The position numbers and the translations under genes were made by a program. The notes beneath the pieces are model-generated. The model saw only the letters and a program-made list of their open reading frames with translations, was not told the origin of the DNA and did no database searches. Positions 18,577-26,078 of a stretch of 35,619 nt of DNA are shown in pieces. Origin of the DNA: Prochlorococcus sp. AG-459-O09 (GTDB lineage Bacteria > Cyanobacteriota > Cyanobacteriia > PCC-6307 > Cyanobiaceae); the NCBI GenBank assembly GCA_003211955.1, contig QCRH01000010.1, forward strand, positions 1-35,619. Direction: 5' to 3'. Within the stretch, counting starts at the first letter, position 1; every line of letters starts with the position of its first letter.

Positions 18577-18649
18577 TAGCCCCAAGGGGATTCGAACCCC
18601 TGTCGCCTCCGTGAAAGGGAGGTGTCCTAGGCCTCTAGACGATGGGGCC
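18577..18649 (-). tRNA. trnE: tRNA-Glu (anticodon UUC)
   Basis: Read on the minus strand, 73 bases fold into a cloverleaf. The acceptor arms are GGCCCCA and TGGGGCT, with a G1-U72 wobble pair and discriminator A. The anticodon stem-loop CCTCC-CTTTCAC-GGAGG carries TTC, and the T arm is AGGGG-TTCGAAT-CCCCT. The 3' CCA is not encoded. In cyanobacteria charged tRNA-Glu serves both translation and the first step of tetrapyrrole synthesis (glutamyl-tRNA reductase). It lies 42 bases downstream of sasA on the same strand. Confidence 0.97.
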
Positions 18650-18691
18650 AGGAAATTAGCATGACAGCTTTATTAAAAACTAAGAGTAAGG

Positions 18692-19810
18692 CTAGCCTTT
18701 CGTCAAGTATTGTTGCTCTTTGTTTTGTCCTTGCCACACAGGTACTGTGAAATGGAAGCAGGAACCTTCACCAATTTCAGATACGACCCATATTCTTCCT
18801 CCATGGACTTGTACTATTCTCCTACATACTGATAACCCTATGCCAAATCCTGAAGTTCCTTCAGAAGTCTGTGGAAGTCTAACTCTATCAAGAAAAATTC
18901 TTTTTTGTTCGCTCAGAGGAATACCTGCACCTTTGTCACAAATTGTTATTTCTACCCATTGATTTGTCTTATGAATCATTGTAATTTTTATAGATCCAGA
19001 GTCTTTAGAAAATTTAATAGCATTTTCAATTAAATTTAAAAATACTTGCCTCATTCTCCTTTGATCTGCAAATACACTTGGCAGATCAGATGGAATATCA
19101 GTATCAATTTCAATATTCCTTAATCTCCAGAATTTTTCTAATTCGAGTATTACTTCAGCACTAATATTACCTAAATCAATTTTCTGAGGATTAAATAACG
19201 CTTCCCATTTAGTTGTTCCAACCTCCAAAAGATCCTGAGATAAGAGTTCAATCTCTTCAAGACGTCTTTTAATTACCTCCTGTAATTTTGAAATATCTAT
19301 TTGTCCGAGTTTTTGACTTTGAACCGCCAAAGTAGCAGCAGTTAAGGGAGTTCTTAACTCATGCGCGACCATTCTTAATAATCTTTCCTGAGATTCTATT
19401 CTTTTTGTTAATGTCTCGTTTTCTTGTCTTAAAACAAGAAGTTCTTCTTCTAATAGAAATTCCTTTTGAGTTCTTATCGAATCAATTTTGGATGGCTGCA
19501 AATTAATACCAAGATTTTTTGTTAAGCCTTCCTGTGACCACCTTGGCAGCCATTTTTGTAATTGAGAGAAAATATTACTTCCAGCAAATATTTGTTTTGG
19601 AGCTGGGGAAACCTTTATAAGAGCAGGAATAGCGACTAATCTATGTAATTCAAGTAATTCTGGCTGCTCTGAAGGTTCAGAGATCTGAAGAGATATCTCA
19701 AATTCACAATCATCTGATTCTAAATAAGCTATTAGGGACTTAATATCATTACTAGAAAGTTGATTTCTAGCTGCCACAAGTATTAATTTTAGCTCTCTTT
19801 TATCATTCAA
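18692..19810 (-). CDS. sasA: circadian clock output sensor histidine kinase SasA
   Basis: SasA binds the KaiC clock ATPase through a KaiB-like domain and phosphorylates the response regulator RpaA, shaping day/night transcription. The 372-residue protein has an N-terminal KaiB-like region (about 5-95, starting [20 protein letters not shown]), a coiled-coil stretch (about 115-145), the H-box [14 protein letters not shown] with His150, the N-box [12 protein letters not shown]1 DKGAGIP and G2 [18 protein letters not shown]. It has no membrane segment, as expected for the soluble kinase. The start is a TTG at 19810, supported by the AGAGGA sequence 6 bases upstream; no ATG is in frame there. Prochlorococcus is known for a reduced, hourglass-like clock lacking KaiA. 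Confidence 0.96.
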   Translation of the reverse strand: MNDKRELKLILVAARNQLSSNDIKSLIAYLESDDCEFEISLQISEPSEQPELLELHRLVAIPALIKVSPAPKQIFAGSNIFSQLQKWLPRWSQEGLTKNLGINLQPSKIDSIRTQKEFLLEEELLVLRQENETLTKRIESQERLLRMVAHELRTPLTAATLAVQSQKLGQIDISKLQEVIKRRLEEIELLSQDLLEVGTTKWEALFNPQKIDLGNISAEVILELEKFWRLRNIEIDTDIPSDLPSVFADQRRMRQVFLNLIENAIKFSKDSGSIKITMIHKTNQWVEITICDKGAGIPLSEQKRIFLDRVRLPQTSEGTSGFGIGLSVCRRIVQVHGGRIWVVSEIGEGSCFHFTVPVWQGQNKEQQYLTKG

Positions 19811-19816
19811 ATGAAT

Positions 19817-19822
19817 TCCTCT
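19817..19822 (-). promoter_or_regulatory. sasA ribosome binding site supporting a TTG start
   Basis: On the minus strand AGAGGA is followed by 6 bases and then TTG at 19810-19808. The nearby ATG at 19806-19804 is out of frame and stops after five codons. Confidence 0.65.
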
Positions 19823-19916
19823 GAAGTGTTGAAAAGCTGTTAATCCTTATGAACACCTTAAGATATTTTTTTTTATTTTACAGATAGGCTATTAAATAAA
19901 TAGGACTTATTTATAA

Positions 19917-20456
19917 ATGGTTGCTATTAATCCAAAGAAAAATTTACATTTTGGTGAAAACCCTCCTGAAATCAATTTAAATAGTAATTTAAAAAGGTGG
20001 TTTTCTAGGAATATTGGATTGTGGAAATCTAATAGAACGTATTTTCTCGATGAAGCACAAAAAACTTATAATTTAAATATGAATATAAATATTCAGGCTC
20101 TCGAAAGTAAATCCGAATGGGAGTCGCATTATAAATTTACTTGGTACCCAGAAAAAAAATATAATTTCTTTGACGAAAATCCCCATTATAAAGAACGTGG
20201 AGAAATGCATGCATTTTTAAAAGGTCATCAACTTAAGAGGGAAAAATTTTATTTAAGTAATGATGAAGGTATTTCAAATATTAAGCAAGTCGACGAACAC
20301 GAAATGATATTTGAATCTTCTTACAAAGATTGGTATATACTTGAACATACAAGACTTTTAGATTCTGATAATTATAGATTTAGGGTTATATATTCATGGA
20401 ACAAAGATATGCTTAAAATAGTAGAAAATCATCACGAAATTAAAATTATTAAATAA
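19917..20456 (+). CDS. CpeS/CpcS-like (lipocalin-type) protein, role unknown
   Basis: The 179-residue soluble protein shows the pattern of the S-type phycobilin lyases, a lipocalin-like beta-barrel family: RWFSRNIGLWKSNRTYFLDE near residue 30 (the G-W-x-S-x-R-T/Y start), alternating strands HYKFTWYPE, GEMHAFLKGHQLKREKFYL, EHEMIFESSY, and the C-terminal ILEHTRLLDSDNYRFRVIYSW (about 141-161). In bacteria with phycobilisomes these proteins attach bilins to phycobiliprotein cysteines. Prochlorococcus keeps only remnants of phycoerythrin, so the ligand here is unclear; MED4 does have a studied CpeS that attaches phycoerythrobilin, and I cannot tell whether this is that protein or a paralogue. No cysteine pattern or signal peptide was noticed. 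Divergent from sasA across 106 bases. Confidence 0.55.
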   Translation: MVAINPKKNLHFGENPPEINLNSNLKRWFSRNIGLWKSNRTYFLDEAQKTYNLNMNINIQALESKSEWESHYKFTWYPEKKYNFFDENPHYKERGEMHAFLKGHQLKREKFYLSNDEGISNIKQVDEHEMIFESSYKDWYILEHTRLLDSDNYRFRVIYSWNKDMLKIVENHHEIKIIK

Positions 20457-20527
20457 ATTTTTGGCAGATTTAGTTTAAAAAATAAAAAATGTTATCTTTA
20501 ATAATATGAATTAAAAATAAATCAAAT

Positions 20528-20962
20528 ATGAGTTTTAAAATATCTAAAATTTTTGCAATCCCTCTAATTTTTTCTTCTTTTTTATTTGATATAAATAATG
20601 AATTTAATAAAGTAAAAGCAAATGTTAAAAATTCGCCTGCCAATAAAAATGATTTAGATTTATATCATGGGATGGGTGTTTCATTTCTATGTAATGCGAC
20701 AAGAAAAGGATTTGATTTGGATTTCCCAAAAACATTAAACGTTGCTTCAGCAACATTCGCATCTGTAGTATCACAAAAACATGGAGGGAAAATAATAGAG
20801 AAAAAGAAAGAACAAACAATTGATATGAAACAATTACAATTTATTGCATCTCTGCAATTAGTTGAATCAGCTCTTCAAGTATGTCCAGATAATGTTCCTG
20901 AAAAGATCGAAAAACAATTTAAGATTGAAACTGAGAGACTAAAGAAATTACAAGGGTTGTAA
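20528..20962 (+). CDS. small exported protein with two cysteines, unknown function
   Basis: I do not recognise a reliable family. The 144-residue protein begins MSFKISKIFAIPLIFSSFLF, a likely signal peptide (hydrophobic about 8-20) with a possible cleavage near VKA-N (about 29-32). The mature part has two cysteines, Cys55 in VSFLCNATRKG and Cys119 in LQVCPDNV, that could form a disulfide across a helical domain. Between them are DFPKTLNVASATFASVVSQKHGG and QLQFIASLQLVESALQVCP, which look helical. Similar small proteins exist in marine picocyanobacteria in my memory and are sometimes misnamed as phosphodiesterases; I do not accept that name. The gene is 71 bases after the CpeS-like gene and ends 14 bases from the convergent prs. 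Confidence 0.65.
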   Translation: MSFKISKIFAIPLIFSSFLFDINNEFNKVKANVKNSPANKNDLDLYHGMGVSFLCNATRKGFDLDFPKTLNVASATFASVVSQKHGGKIIEKKKEQTIDMKQLQFIASLQLVESALQVCPDNVPEKIEKQFKIETERLKKLQGL

Positions 20963-20976
20963 AAAAATAATTTCAT

Positions 20977-21972
20977 CTATCTAAACATAGAACTAACAGA
21001 ACTTTCTTCGTGGATTCTCCAAATAGCTTCCCCCAGCATATTTGCGACGGAAAGAACTTTTAACTGTGGAAAATTATCTTTATGTATAACTGGTATGCTG
21101 TTAGTCACAATAACTTGTTCGAAAAGATTCTTAGCACTTAATCTTTCATAAGAAGGAGGAGAAAATACAGCGTGTGAGGCACATGCAAATATTCTATTAG
21201 CTCCTTCTTGTTTTAGTAAATTTGCTCCAGAACAAATTGTACCTCCCGTGTCTATCATGTCGTCTATTAGAATAGCCGTTTTACCTTTGACTTCACCGAT
21301 AACCGTAAGACTTTCAGCGATATTATGTGCAGATCTCCTTTTATCAATGATAGCCAACGGCGCATCCTTCATTAATTTCGCAAATGCTCTTGCTCTCGCC
21401 ACCCCTCCTACATCAGGAGAGACTACAACTATTTCTTCTAAATCTAAAGTTTCTAGATAATCAATTAATACAGGTGAACCGTAAATATGATCGCATGGTA
21501 TATCAAAGTAGCCTTGAATTTGAGCCGAGTGTAAATCCATCGCTAGAACTCTATCAACTCCTGATTTCTCTAGTAAATTGGCAGTTAATTTTGCAGTTAT
21601 AGACTCTCTTCCTGAGGTCTTCCTATCTGCCCTTGCATATCCAAAATATGGAATTACAGCCGTTATTTGTCTTGCAGACGCTCTCTTGCATGCGTCAACC
21701 ATAATCATGAGCTCCATTAAACTATCGTTTACAGGAGCGCATGTAGGTTGTATGAGGAATACATCGCAACCTCTAATAGATTGCTGAATCTGAACATAAA
21801 GTTCTCCATCTGCAAATCTTTTAGATATTAACGGTACATTTTCAATCCCTAAGTATGATGCAATTTCTTCAGCTAATTTAGGATTAGTTGTCCCACTTAC
21901 TAACCTTAATCTACTATTAGTTAGATTAAAGTTCGATTCTTTACTCTGCATTGCCGTGATAAAACTTGTCAC
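20977..21972 (-). CDS. prs: ribose-phosphate pyrophosphokinase
   Basis: Prs converts ribose-5-phosphate and ATP to PRPP for nucleotides, histidine and tryptophan. The 331-residue protein shows RLRLVSGTTNPKLAEEIASYL, the flexible-loop region FFGYARADRKTSGRESITAKL (FGYARADRK), the metal/ATP motif DLHSAQIQGYFDIPCDH, VSPDVGGVARARAFAK and the PRPP-binding IDDMIDTGGTICSGA. The start chosen is a GTG at 21972 (MTSFITAMQ), because I recall related picocyanobacterial proteins also starting MTSF; an ATG at 21951 would make a protein 7 residues shorter. Neither has a clear ribosome binding site. Long intergenic DNA separates it from divergent malQ. Confidence 0.96.
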   Translation of the reverse strand: MTSFITAMQSKESNFNLTNSRLRLVSGTTNPKLAEEIASYLGIENVPLISKRFADGELYVQIQQSIRGCDVFLIQPTCAPVNDSLMELMIMVDACKRASARQITAVIPYFGYARADRKTSGRESITAKLTANLLEKSGVDRVLAMDLHSAQIQGYFDIPCDHIYGSPVLIDYLETLDLEEIVVVSPDVGGVARARAFAKLMKDAPLAIIDKRRSAHNIAESLTVIGEVKGKTAILIDDMIDTGGTICSGANLLKQEGANRIFACASHAVFSPPSYERLSAKNLFEQVIVTNSIPVIHKDNFPQLKVLSVANMLGEAIWRIHEESSVSSMFR

Positions 21973-22076
21973 GAAATTTGCACCATAAGACTATATTCTT
22001 ATCGTAGTCGTTTATATGAATTTCGCAAAAAATAATGACTATATATTTTCAAAAGTCACCTCAATTAAGAAAAAAA

Positions 22077-22149
22077 TTGTCAATTAAAAAATAAGAATTT
22101 ATATTTATCCAGACTTAAAAACAATTAACGATATTTGTCAATTAAAAAA
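22077..22149. repeat. 15-base direct repeat pair in the prs-malQ divergent region
   Basis: TTGTCAATTAAAAAA occurs at 22077-22091 and again at 22135-22149, the starts 58 bases apart. Both copies lie in the 247-base intergenic region between the prs and malQ starts. The cores TTGTCAATT could be paired operator sites, but the surroundings are nearly pure A/T. Confidence 0.4.
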
Positions 22150-22219
22150 AATTTGTATATGGTTGAATTTAGAGAATTAAAATCACGTTAGTTGTAAAGA
22201 ATCAAAATATATTAAAAAC

Positions 22220-23740
22220 ATGCTTATAGAGTCAATTATTGCAAGAAAATCATTAGGCGTACTTATGCATCCAACATCTATTCCGGGAGGAAGAGTATGT
22301 GGAACTTTTGGAAGAGGAGCTAAAGAGTGGATAAAAAAACTTCATAAGCATGGAATTGAATACTGGCAATTTTTACCTCTTACACCTACTGACTCTACAG
22401 GTTCTCCATATAGTTCCCCATCTAGTTTTGCGTTAAACCCATGGTTTTTGGATATAGATGACTTAATCGAAAAAGGTTTTATCTTCATTTCAAATGAAGA
22501 AAATCTAGTCCCAACAAATCAGAATAAAGATCATTTTGATTTTGATATTGCTGATGACTTATCAAAAAAATTAGGTCTCCTCCTTTTGCAAGCTTGGAAT
22601 TCACAATCTGAAGAAAGAAAAAGTAATTTTAACAAATGGGTCGATAGGCATTCTTGGGTTGAAGATTATGCAACATTTGTTGTTATCAGAGAGGAATTCA
22701 ATATGCTGCCTTGGTGGGAATGGCCTCAAGAATTTAAAATAAAAAATAACAAGTTCTTAAAATCGTGGATTAAGAAAAAAAGTGAAAAGATGCTTATTAA
22801 AAAATTAATACAGTGGCATCTTGATGAGCAATGGAGCGTCATTAAAAACTTTGCAAAATCAAGAAATATTAAGCTAATAGGAGATTTGCCTTTTTATGTC
22901 TCCAGAGACAGCGCCGACGTATGGAGTAATAAATCATTATTTTCCATTTTTAAAAATGGAGATTTAATCTTTCAGAGTGGTGTTCCACCTGATTATTTTT
23001 CATCAACAGGACAATTATGGGGTACCCCAACTTACTTTTGGTCAAAACATAAAAGGACTAATTTCAATTGGTGGAGAAAAAGATTTCAAAGACAATTTGA
23101 ACTTTTGGACATATTGAGATTTGATCATTTTAGGGGTTTAGCGGGTTACTGGAGAGTTAATGGCAGTTCTAAATCGGCAATTATTGGAAAATGGATAAAT
23201 TCTCCAGGTAAAACTCTATTAAATAAAGTAAAAAAGGATCTAGGAGGTAACTATCTACCAATTATTGCGGAGGATCTGGGAGTAATAACCCCAGATGTAG
23301 AGAAATTAAGGGAAAACTTCGAACTGCCTGGAATGAAAATATTGCAATTCGCTTTTGATGGCAATGAAGATAATCCTTATTTACCTAAAAATATTGTAGG
23401 AGAAAATTGGGTTGTTTATACAGGTACTCACGACAACTCAACTTCTGTTTCATGGTGGAAATATTTAGATTATGAATCACAAAAAAGAATAAAAGATGAG
23501 TATAAATTTTCAGAAAATCCTTCTTGGGATTTAATAGAAATTGGCATGAAAACAAATGCTAATCTCTTTATCGCTCCATTACAAGATCTATTATCTCTAG
23601 ACGATTCAAGTAGATTAAACAAACCTGGAACCACAAAAAATAACTGGAAATGGAAGTTAAATCTTCCTCTAGAAGAAATAGAAGATAATATAAGAAAATT
23701 TAGTGAGCTAGGAAATAATTTTGGAAGAACTCGAAGGTAG
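22220..23740 (+). CDS. malQ: 4-alpha-glucanotransferase (amylomaltase)
   Basis: MalQ (GH77) transfers maltooligosaccharide segments in glycogen breakdown, the night-time carbon supply. The 506-residue protein has MHPTSIPGGRVCGTFG, YWQFLPLTPTDSTGSPYSS (substrate loop), GDLPFYVSRDSADVWSN, the nucleophile region LRFDHFRGLAGYWR (Asp in RFDHFRG), the acid/base in IIAEDLGVITPDV and YTGTHDNSTSVSWW with the transition-state Asp. Length is standard for the bacterial and plastid DPE1-type enzyme. It has a long upstream region of 247 bases and a 13-base convergent gap with the RodZ-like gene. Confidence 0.96.
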   Translation: MLIESIIARKSLGVLMHPTSIPGGRVCGTFGRGAKEWIKKLHKHGIEYWQFLPLTPTDSTGSPYSSPSSFALNPWFLDIDDLIEKGFIFISNEENLVPTNQNKDHFDFDIADDLSKKLGLLLLQAWNSQSEERKSNFNKWVDRHSWVEDYATFVVIREEFNMLPWWEWPQEFKIKNNKFLKSWIKKKSEKMLIKKLIQWHLDEQWSVIKNFAKSRNIKLIGDLPFYVSRDSADVWSNKSLFSIFKNGDLIFQSGVPPDYFSSTGQLWGTPTYFWSKHKRTNFNWWRKRFQRQFELLDILRFDHFRGLAGYWRVNGSSKSAIIGKWINSPGKTLLNKVKKDLGGNYLPIIAEDLGVITPDVEKLRENFELPGMKILQFAFDGNEDNPYLPKNIVGENWVVYTGTHDNSTSVSWWKYLDYESQKRIKDEYKFSENPSWDLIEIGMKTNANLFIAPLQDLLSLDDSSRLNKPGTTKNNWKWKLNLPLEEIEDNIRKFSELGNNFGRTRR

Positions 23741-23753
23741 ACTTTATTAAAAA

Positions 23754-24248
23754 TTATTTATCAACCATTTGATTTTCAATATTTTGAATCTCTATAACAT
23801 TTACATTTAAAATAAAGTATCTCTTTAATATAAATATAGTTAGGACTAATATAAAAAAATACAAAAGACTTCCTTGCCATGTATTGATAAGATCAAATTT
23901 CCTAAACAGAAAATCCTTTCCCTTTTTCTTTAAAATTTTTCTTTCTTTAACTGTTAACTTTAATAATGTATTTTTTTTTAATACTAGGCATTCCTCTAAT
24001 TTAATTAAATAAGATCTTATAAAAGGATACTTTGGCCTAATATTTTTTTTATTATTTTCAATAGAGTTTATTATTCGTTCAGGAATTTTTGAAATGTATG
24101 ACAATTCTTTAATCGTAAGGTTTTGTTGTATTCTTGCTTCTTTTACTAATTTTGCAATCTCTATATATTGGTCAACCAATTCAGAACTAAAGTCTTTATT
24201 TTTTTCAGATTTTTTATTAAGTAAAAAGAGATTTTTCAAAATATACAT
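23754..24248 (-). CDS. RodZ-like HTH protein with one membrane helix, short form
   Basis: The 164-residue protein has an N-terminal helix-turn-helix of the RodZ/Cro-like type (YIEIAKLVKEARIQQNLTIKELSYISKIPERIINSIENN, about 29-67), a basic segment (KERKILKKKGKDFLFRK) before the membrane, one transmembrane helix (LLYFFILVLTIFILKRYFIL, about 128-147), and only about 15 further residues. RodZ proteins anchor MreB and cell shape, but full RodZ has a large periplasmic domain, absent here. It may be a trimmed cytoskeletal adaptor or a membrane-bound regulator. It lies downstream of the ABC1/UbiB kinase on the same strand with a 110-base gap and next to malQ. Confidence 0.65.
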   Translation of the reverse strand: MYILKNLFLLNKKSEKNKDFSSELVDQYIEIAKLVKEARIQQNLTIKELSYISKIPERIINSIENNKKNIRPKYPFIRSYLIKLEECLVLKKNTLLKLTVKERKILKKKGKDFLFRKFDLINTWQGSLLYFFILVLTIFILKRYFILNVNVIEIQNIENQMVDK

Positions 24249-24306
24249 TTAATTTTCCAAAAATAAATAATCCTTTTTACTTCTCATTTTTAAAACATTA
24301 CATCAA

Positions 24307-24325
24307 ATTTTAATCGAATTAAAAT
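24307..24325. repeat. perfect 8+3+8 dyad between the UbiB-like and RodZ-like genes
   Basis: ATTTTAAT-CGA-ATTAAAAT is perfectly self-complementary. It lies after the stop of the UbiB-family gene and 59 bases upstream of the RodZ-like start. It could fold into a small stem, but lacks G/C pairs and a T-run. Confidence 0.35.
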
Positions 24326-24358
24326 CATGAGTAAGTTAATGAGATATAAATATAAAAA

Positions 24359-26014
24359 CTAAACTGTAGATATGATATTTTGGACTGCACTTTTTGCAAT
24401 ATTCATAGGGTTAAAAGTATCTCTAATTAAAACTAAGAGTTTTTTTGCATCAGTAAATTCTAATTTTTCATCTTTTATAAGACTTAAAAGAAGATTCTTC
24501 CTAACTTCAGATCCTTTTTTACTGACAAATAATTTCAATCCTGCGTTAGCAACTGGTATGAGGTCTGAATTAATATTATCTGAATCTTTAAATAAAATAT
24601 TTAACAAACTTTCAACTTTTTCTATTTGAATTTGACCTTTTTTATCAAAAACGACTTCTAAAAGGATTTCTAAAATCTCTTCAGAATTATCGGTAAGTAT
24701 TTTTTTAGCAATATACGGATAAGCAATTTTTAAAATTTTAAATCCAGGGTCTAGTCTTATTGCTAAACCTTCTTGACTTACAACTGCTCTTATTATTAAG
24801 GCAAACCTACTGGGAACTCTAAAAGGATAAGAATACATTAGTTTTGAGAATTTATCAGTAACATTTTTAAGATTAAAATTACCAACTTCAGCCCCAAGAG
24901 ATCCTCCAAGAACTTCTTTTAATGGTTCAACAAGTTTTTGAAGATTTTGTTCTTTGGTTAAAAAGCCTAATTTCTGGAAATCTTCTGCCAGAAGATAATA
25001 TTCTTCGTTTATTATGTGAACAATTGCTTTAATAAGAGTAAGTCTATCTGAATTTGTAATAGTATCCATCATTCCGAAATCAACATAAGCTAAATTCCCA
25101 CAATCTGCATTTCCTCCTTTAAGAGCAAACATATTTCCAGGATGTGGATCTGCATGAAAATATCCAAATTCAAATAATTGCTGCAGTCCACTGATAACAC
25201 ATGTTTTTATAAAAGAAGCAGGTATTAAATTATTTTCCTCTAGTAAAGCTCGATCTCTTAACTTAACTCCATCAATCCAAGAGGTTGTGATAATTCTTTT
25301 AGATGAAAACTTTTTTTCTAATTTAGGAATAAAAATATTTGGATTTTCTTTGAATAAATTTGCAAACTTCAAAGCATTTTCGGCCTCTTTTTCATAGTCT
25401 ATTTCATCAAAAAGTGCCTTACCGAATTCATCTATTATTTCTCCAATTCCAACACCTATATTTAATGGCAAGAATGGGGATAAAAAAGTTCCTAAAAACC
25501 TTAATATTACAACATCCCTTCTTATGAGAAAGTATAAATTTGGCCGCTGTACTTTCACAGCTATAAAAGAATTATTTATTTTTGCTTTATAAACCTGACC
25601 TAAGCTTGCTGAAGCAATAGGACTATCTGGAAACTCTTCAAATAATTCATTAGCAGGTGATCCAAGTTCCTCTTTAATAGTTTTTAAAGCAATTTTGTGA
25701 TCGAATGCTGGGAGATTATCTTGTAGGTTTGTAAGTTCTGTAAGCCAATCTTGTCTAACAAGATCTGGTCTAGTTGAGAGTGCTTGTCCTAATTTGATAA
25801 AGCAAGGGCCTAAATCTGTTATTACATCAAAAAGATATTTCGAGAGATTTTTTTGTACATTTTTATTTTTACTGTTACCTTGAAAAAGTATTCTTAAAAA
25901 AAGAAAAATAAAAGTTAAAAGGATATATAAAACTCTTGGGATAAAAATCCATGGCCTCAAAATCAACCAAAGTAAGTCATCTTTTGCTGAATATTTCGAA
26001 TAAGATCTTTTCAT
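24359..26014 (-). CDS. ABC1/UbiB-family protein kinase-like protein
   Basis: The 551-residue protein belongs to the atypical ABC1/UbiB/ADCK kinases, which in bacteria and plastids are linked to quinone and tocopherol metabolism, thylakoid lipid and photostress response. It has a hydrophobic N-terminal segment (about 20-43), the KxGQ motif with FIKLGQALSTRPDLV (about 72-86), the ATP-site lysine in IAVKVQRPNL (Lys154), ExxD-type DEIDYEKEAEN, HADPHPGNMFAL (about 281-292) and YVDFGMMD, which holds the magnesium-binding Asp. It is divergent from the PLP decarboxylase across 64 bases that carry a 10-base dyad. Its physiological substrate is not determined here. Confidence 0.93.
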   Translation of the reverse strand: MKRSYSKYSAKDDLLWLILRPWIFIPRVLYILLTFIFLFLRILFQGNSKNKNVQKNLSKYLFDVITDLGPCFIKLGQALSTRPDLVRQDWLTELTNLQDNLPAFDHKIALKTIKEELGSPANELFEEFPDSPIASASLGQVYKAKINNSFIAVKVQRPNLYFLIRRDVVILRFLGTFLSPFLPLNIGVGIGEIIDEFGKALFDEIDYEKEAENALKFANLFKENPNIFIPKLEKKFSSKRIITTSWIDGVKLRDRALLEENNLIPASFIKTCVISGLQQLFEFGYFHADPHPGNMFALKGGNADCGNLAYVDFGMMDTITNSDRLTLIKAIVHIINEEYYLLAEDFQKLGFLTKEQNLQKLVEPLKEVLGGSLGAEVGNFNLKNVTDKFSKLMYSYPFRVPSRFALIIRAVVSQEGLAIRLDPGFKILKIAYPYIAKKILTDNSEEILEILLEVVFDKKGQIQIEKVESLLNILFKDSDNINSDLIPVANAGLKLFVSKKGSEVRKNLLLSLIKDEKLEFTDAKKLLVLIRDTFNPMNIAKSAVQNIISTV

Positions 26015-26020
26015 TAAATT

Positions 26021-26054
26021 TAGAAAATATCAAAGAAGATTACCATATTTTCTA
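26021..26054. repeat. perfect 10+10 inverted repeat in a divergent promoter
   Basis: TAGAAAATAT (26021-26030) and ATATTTTCTA (26045-26054) are perfect complements across a 14-base spacer. They sit between the UbiB-family ATG (6 bases from the left arm) and the decarboxylase ATG (24 bases from the right arm), a likely place for an operator or leader hairpin. Confidence 0.5.
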
Positions 26055-26078
26055 TTCTATATATGTCAATAATACTTT

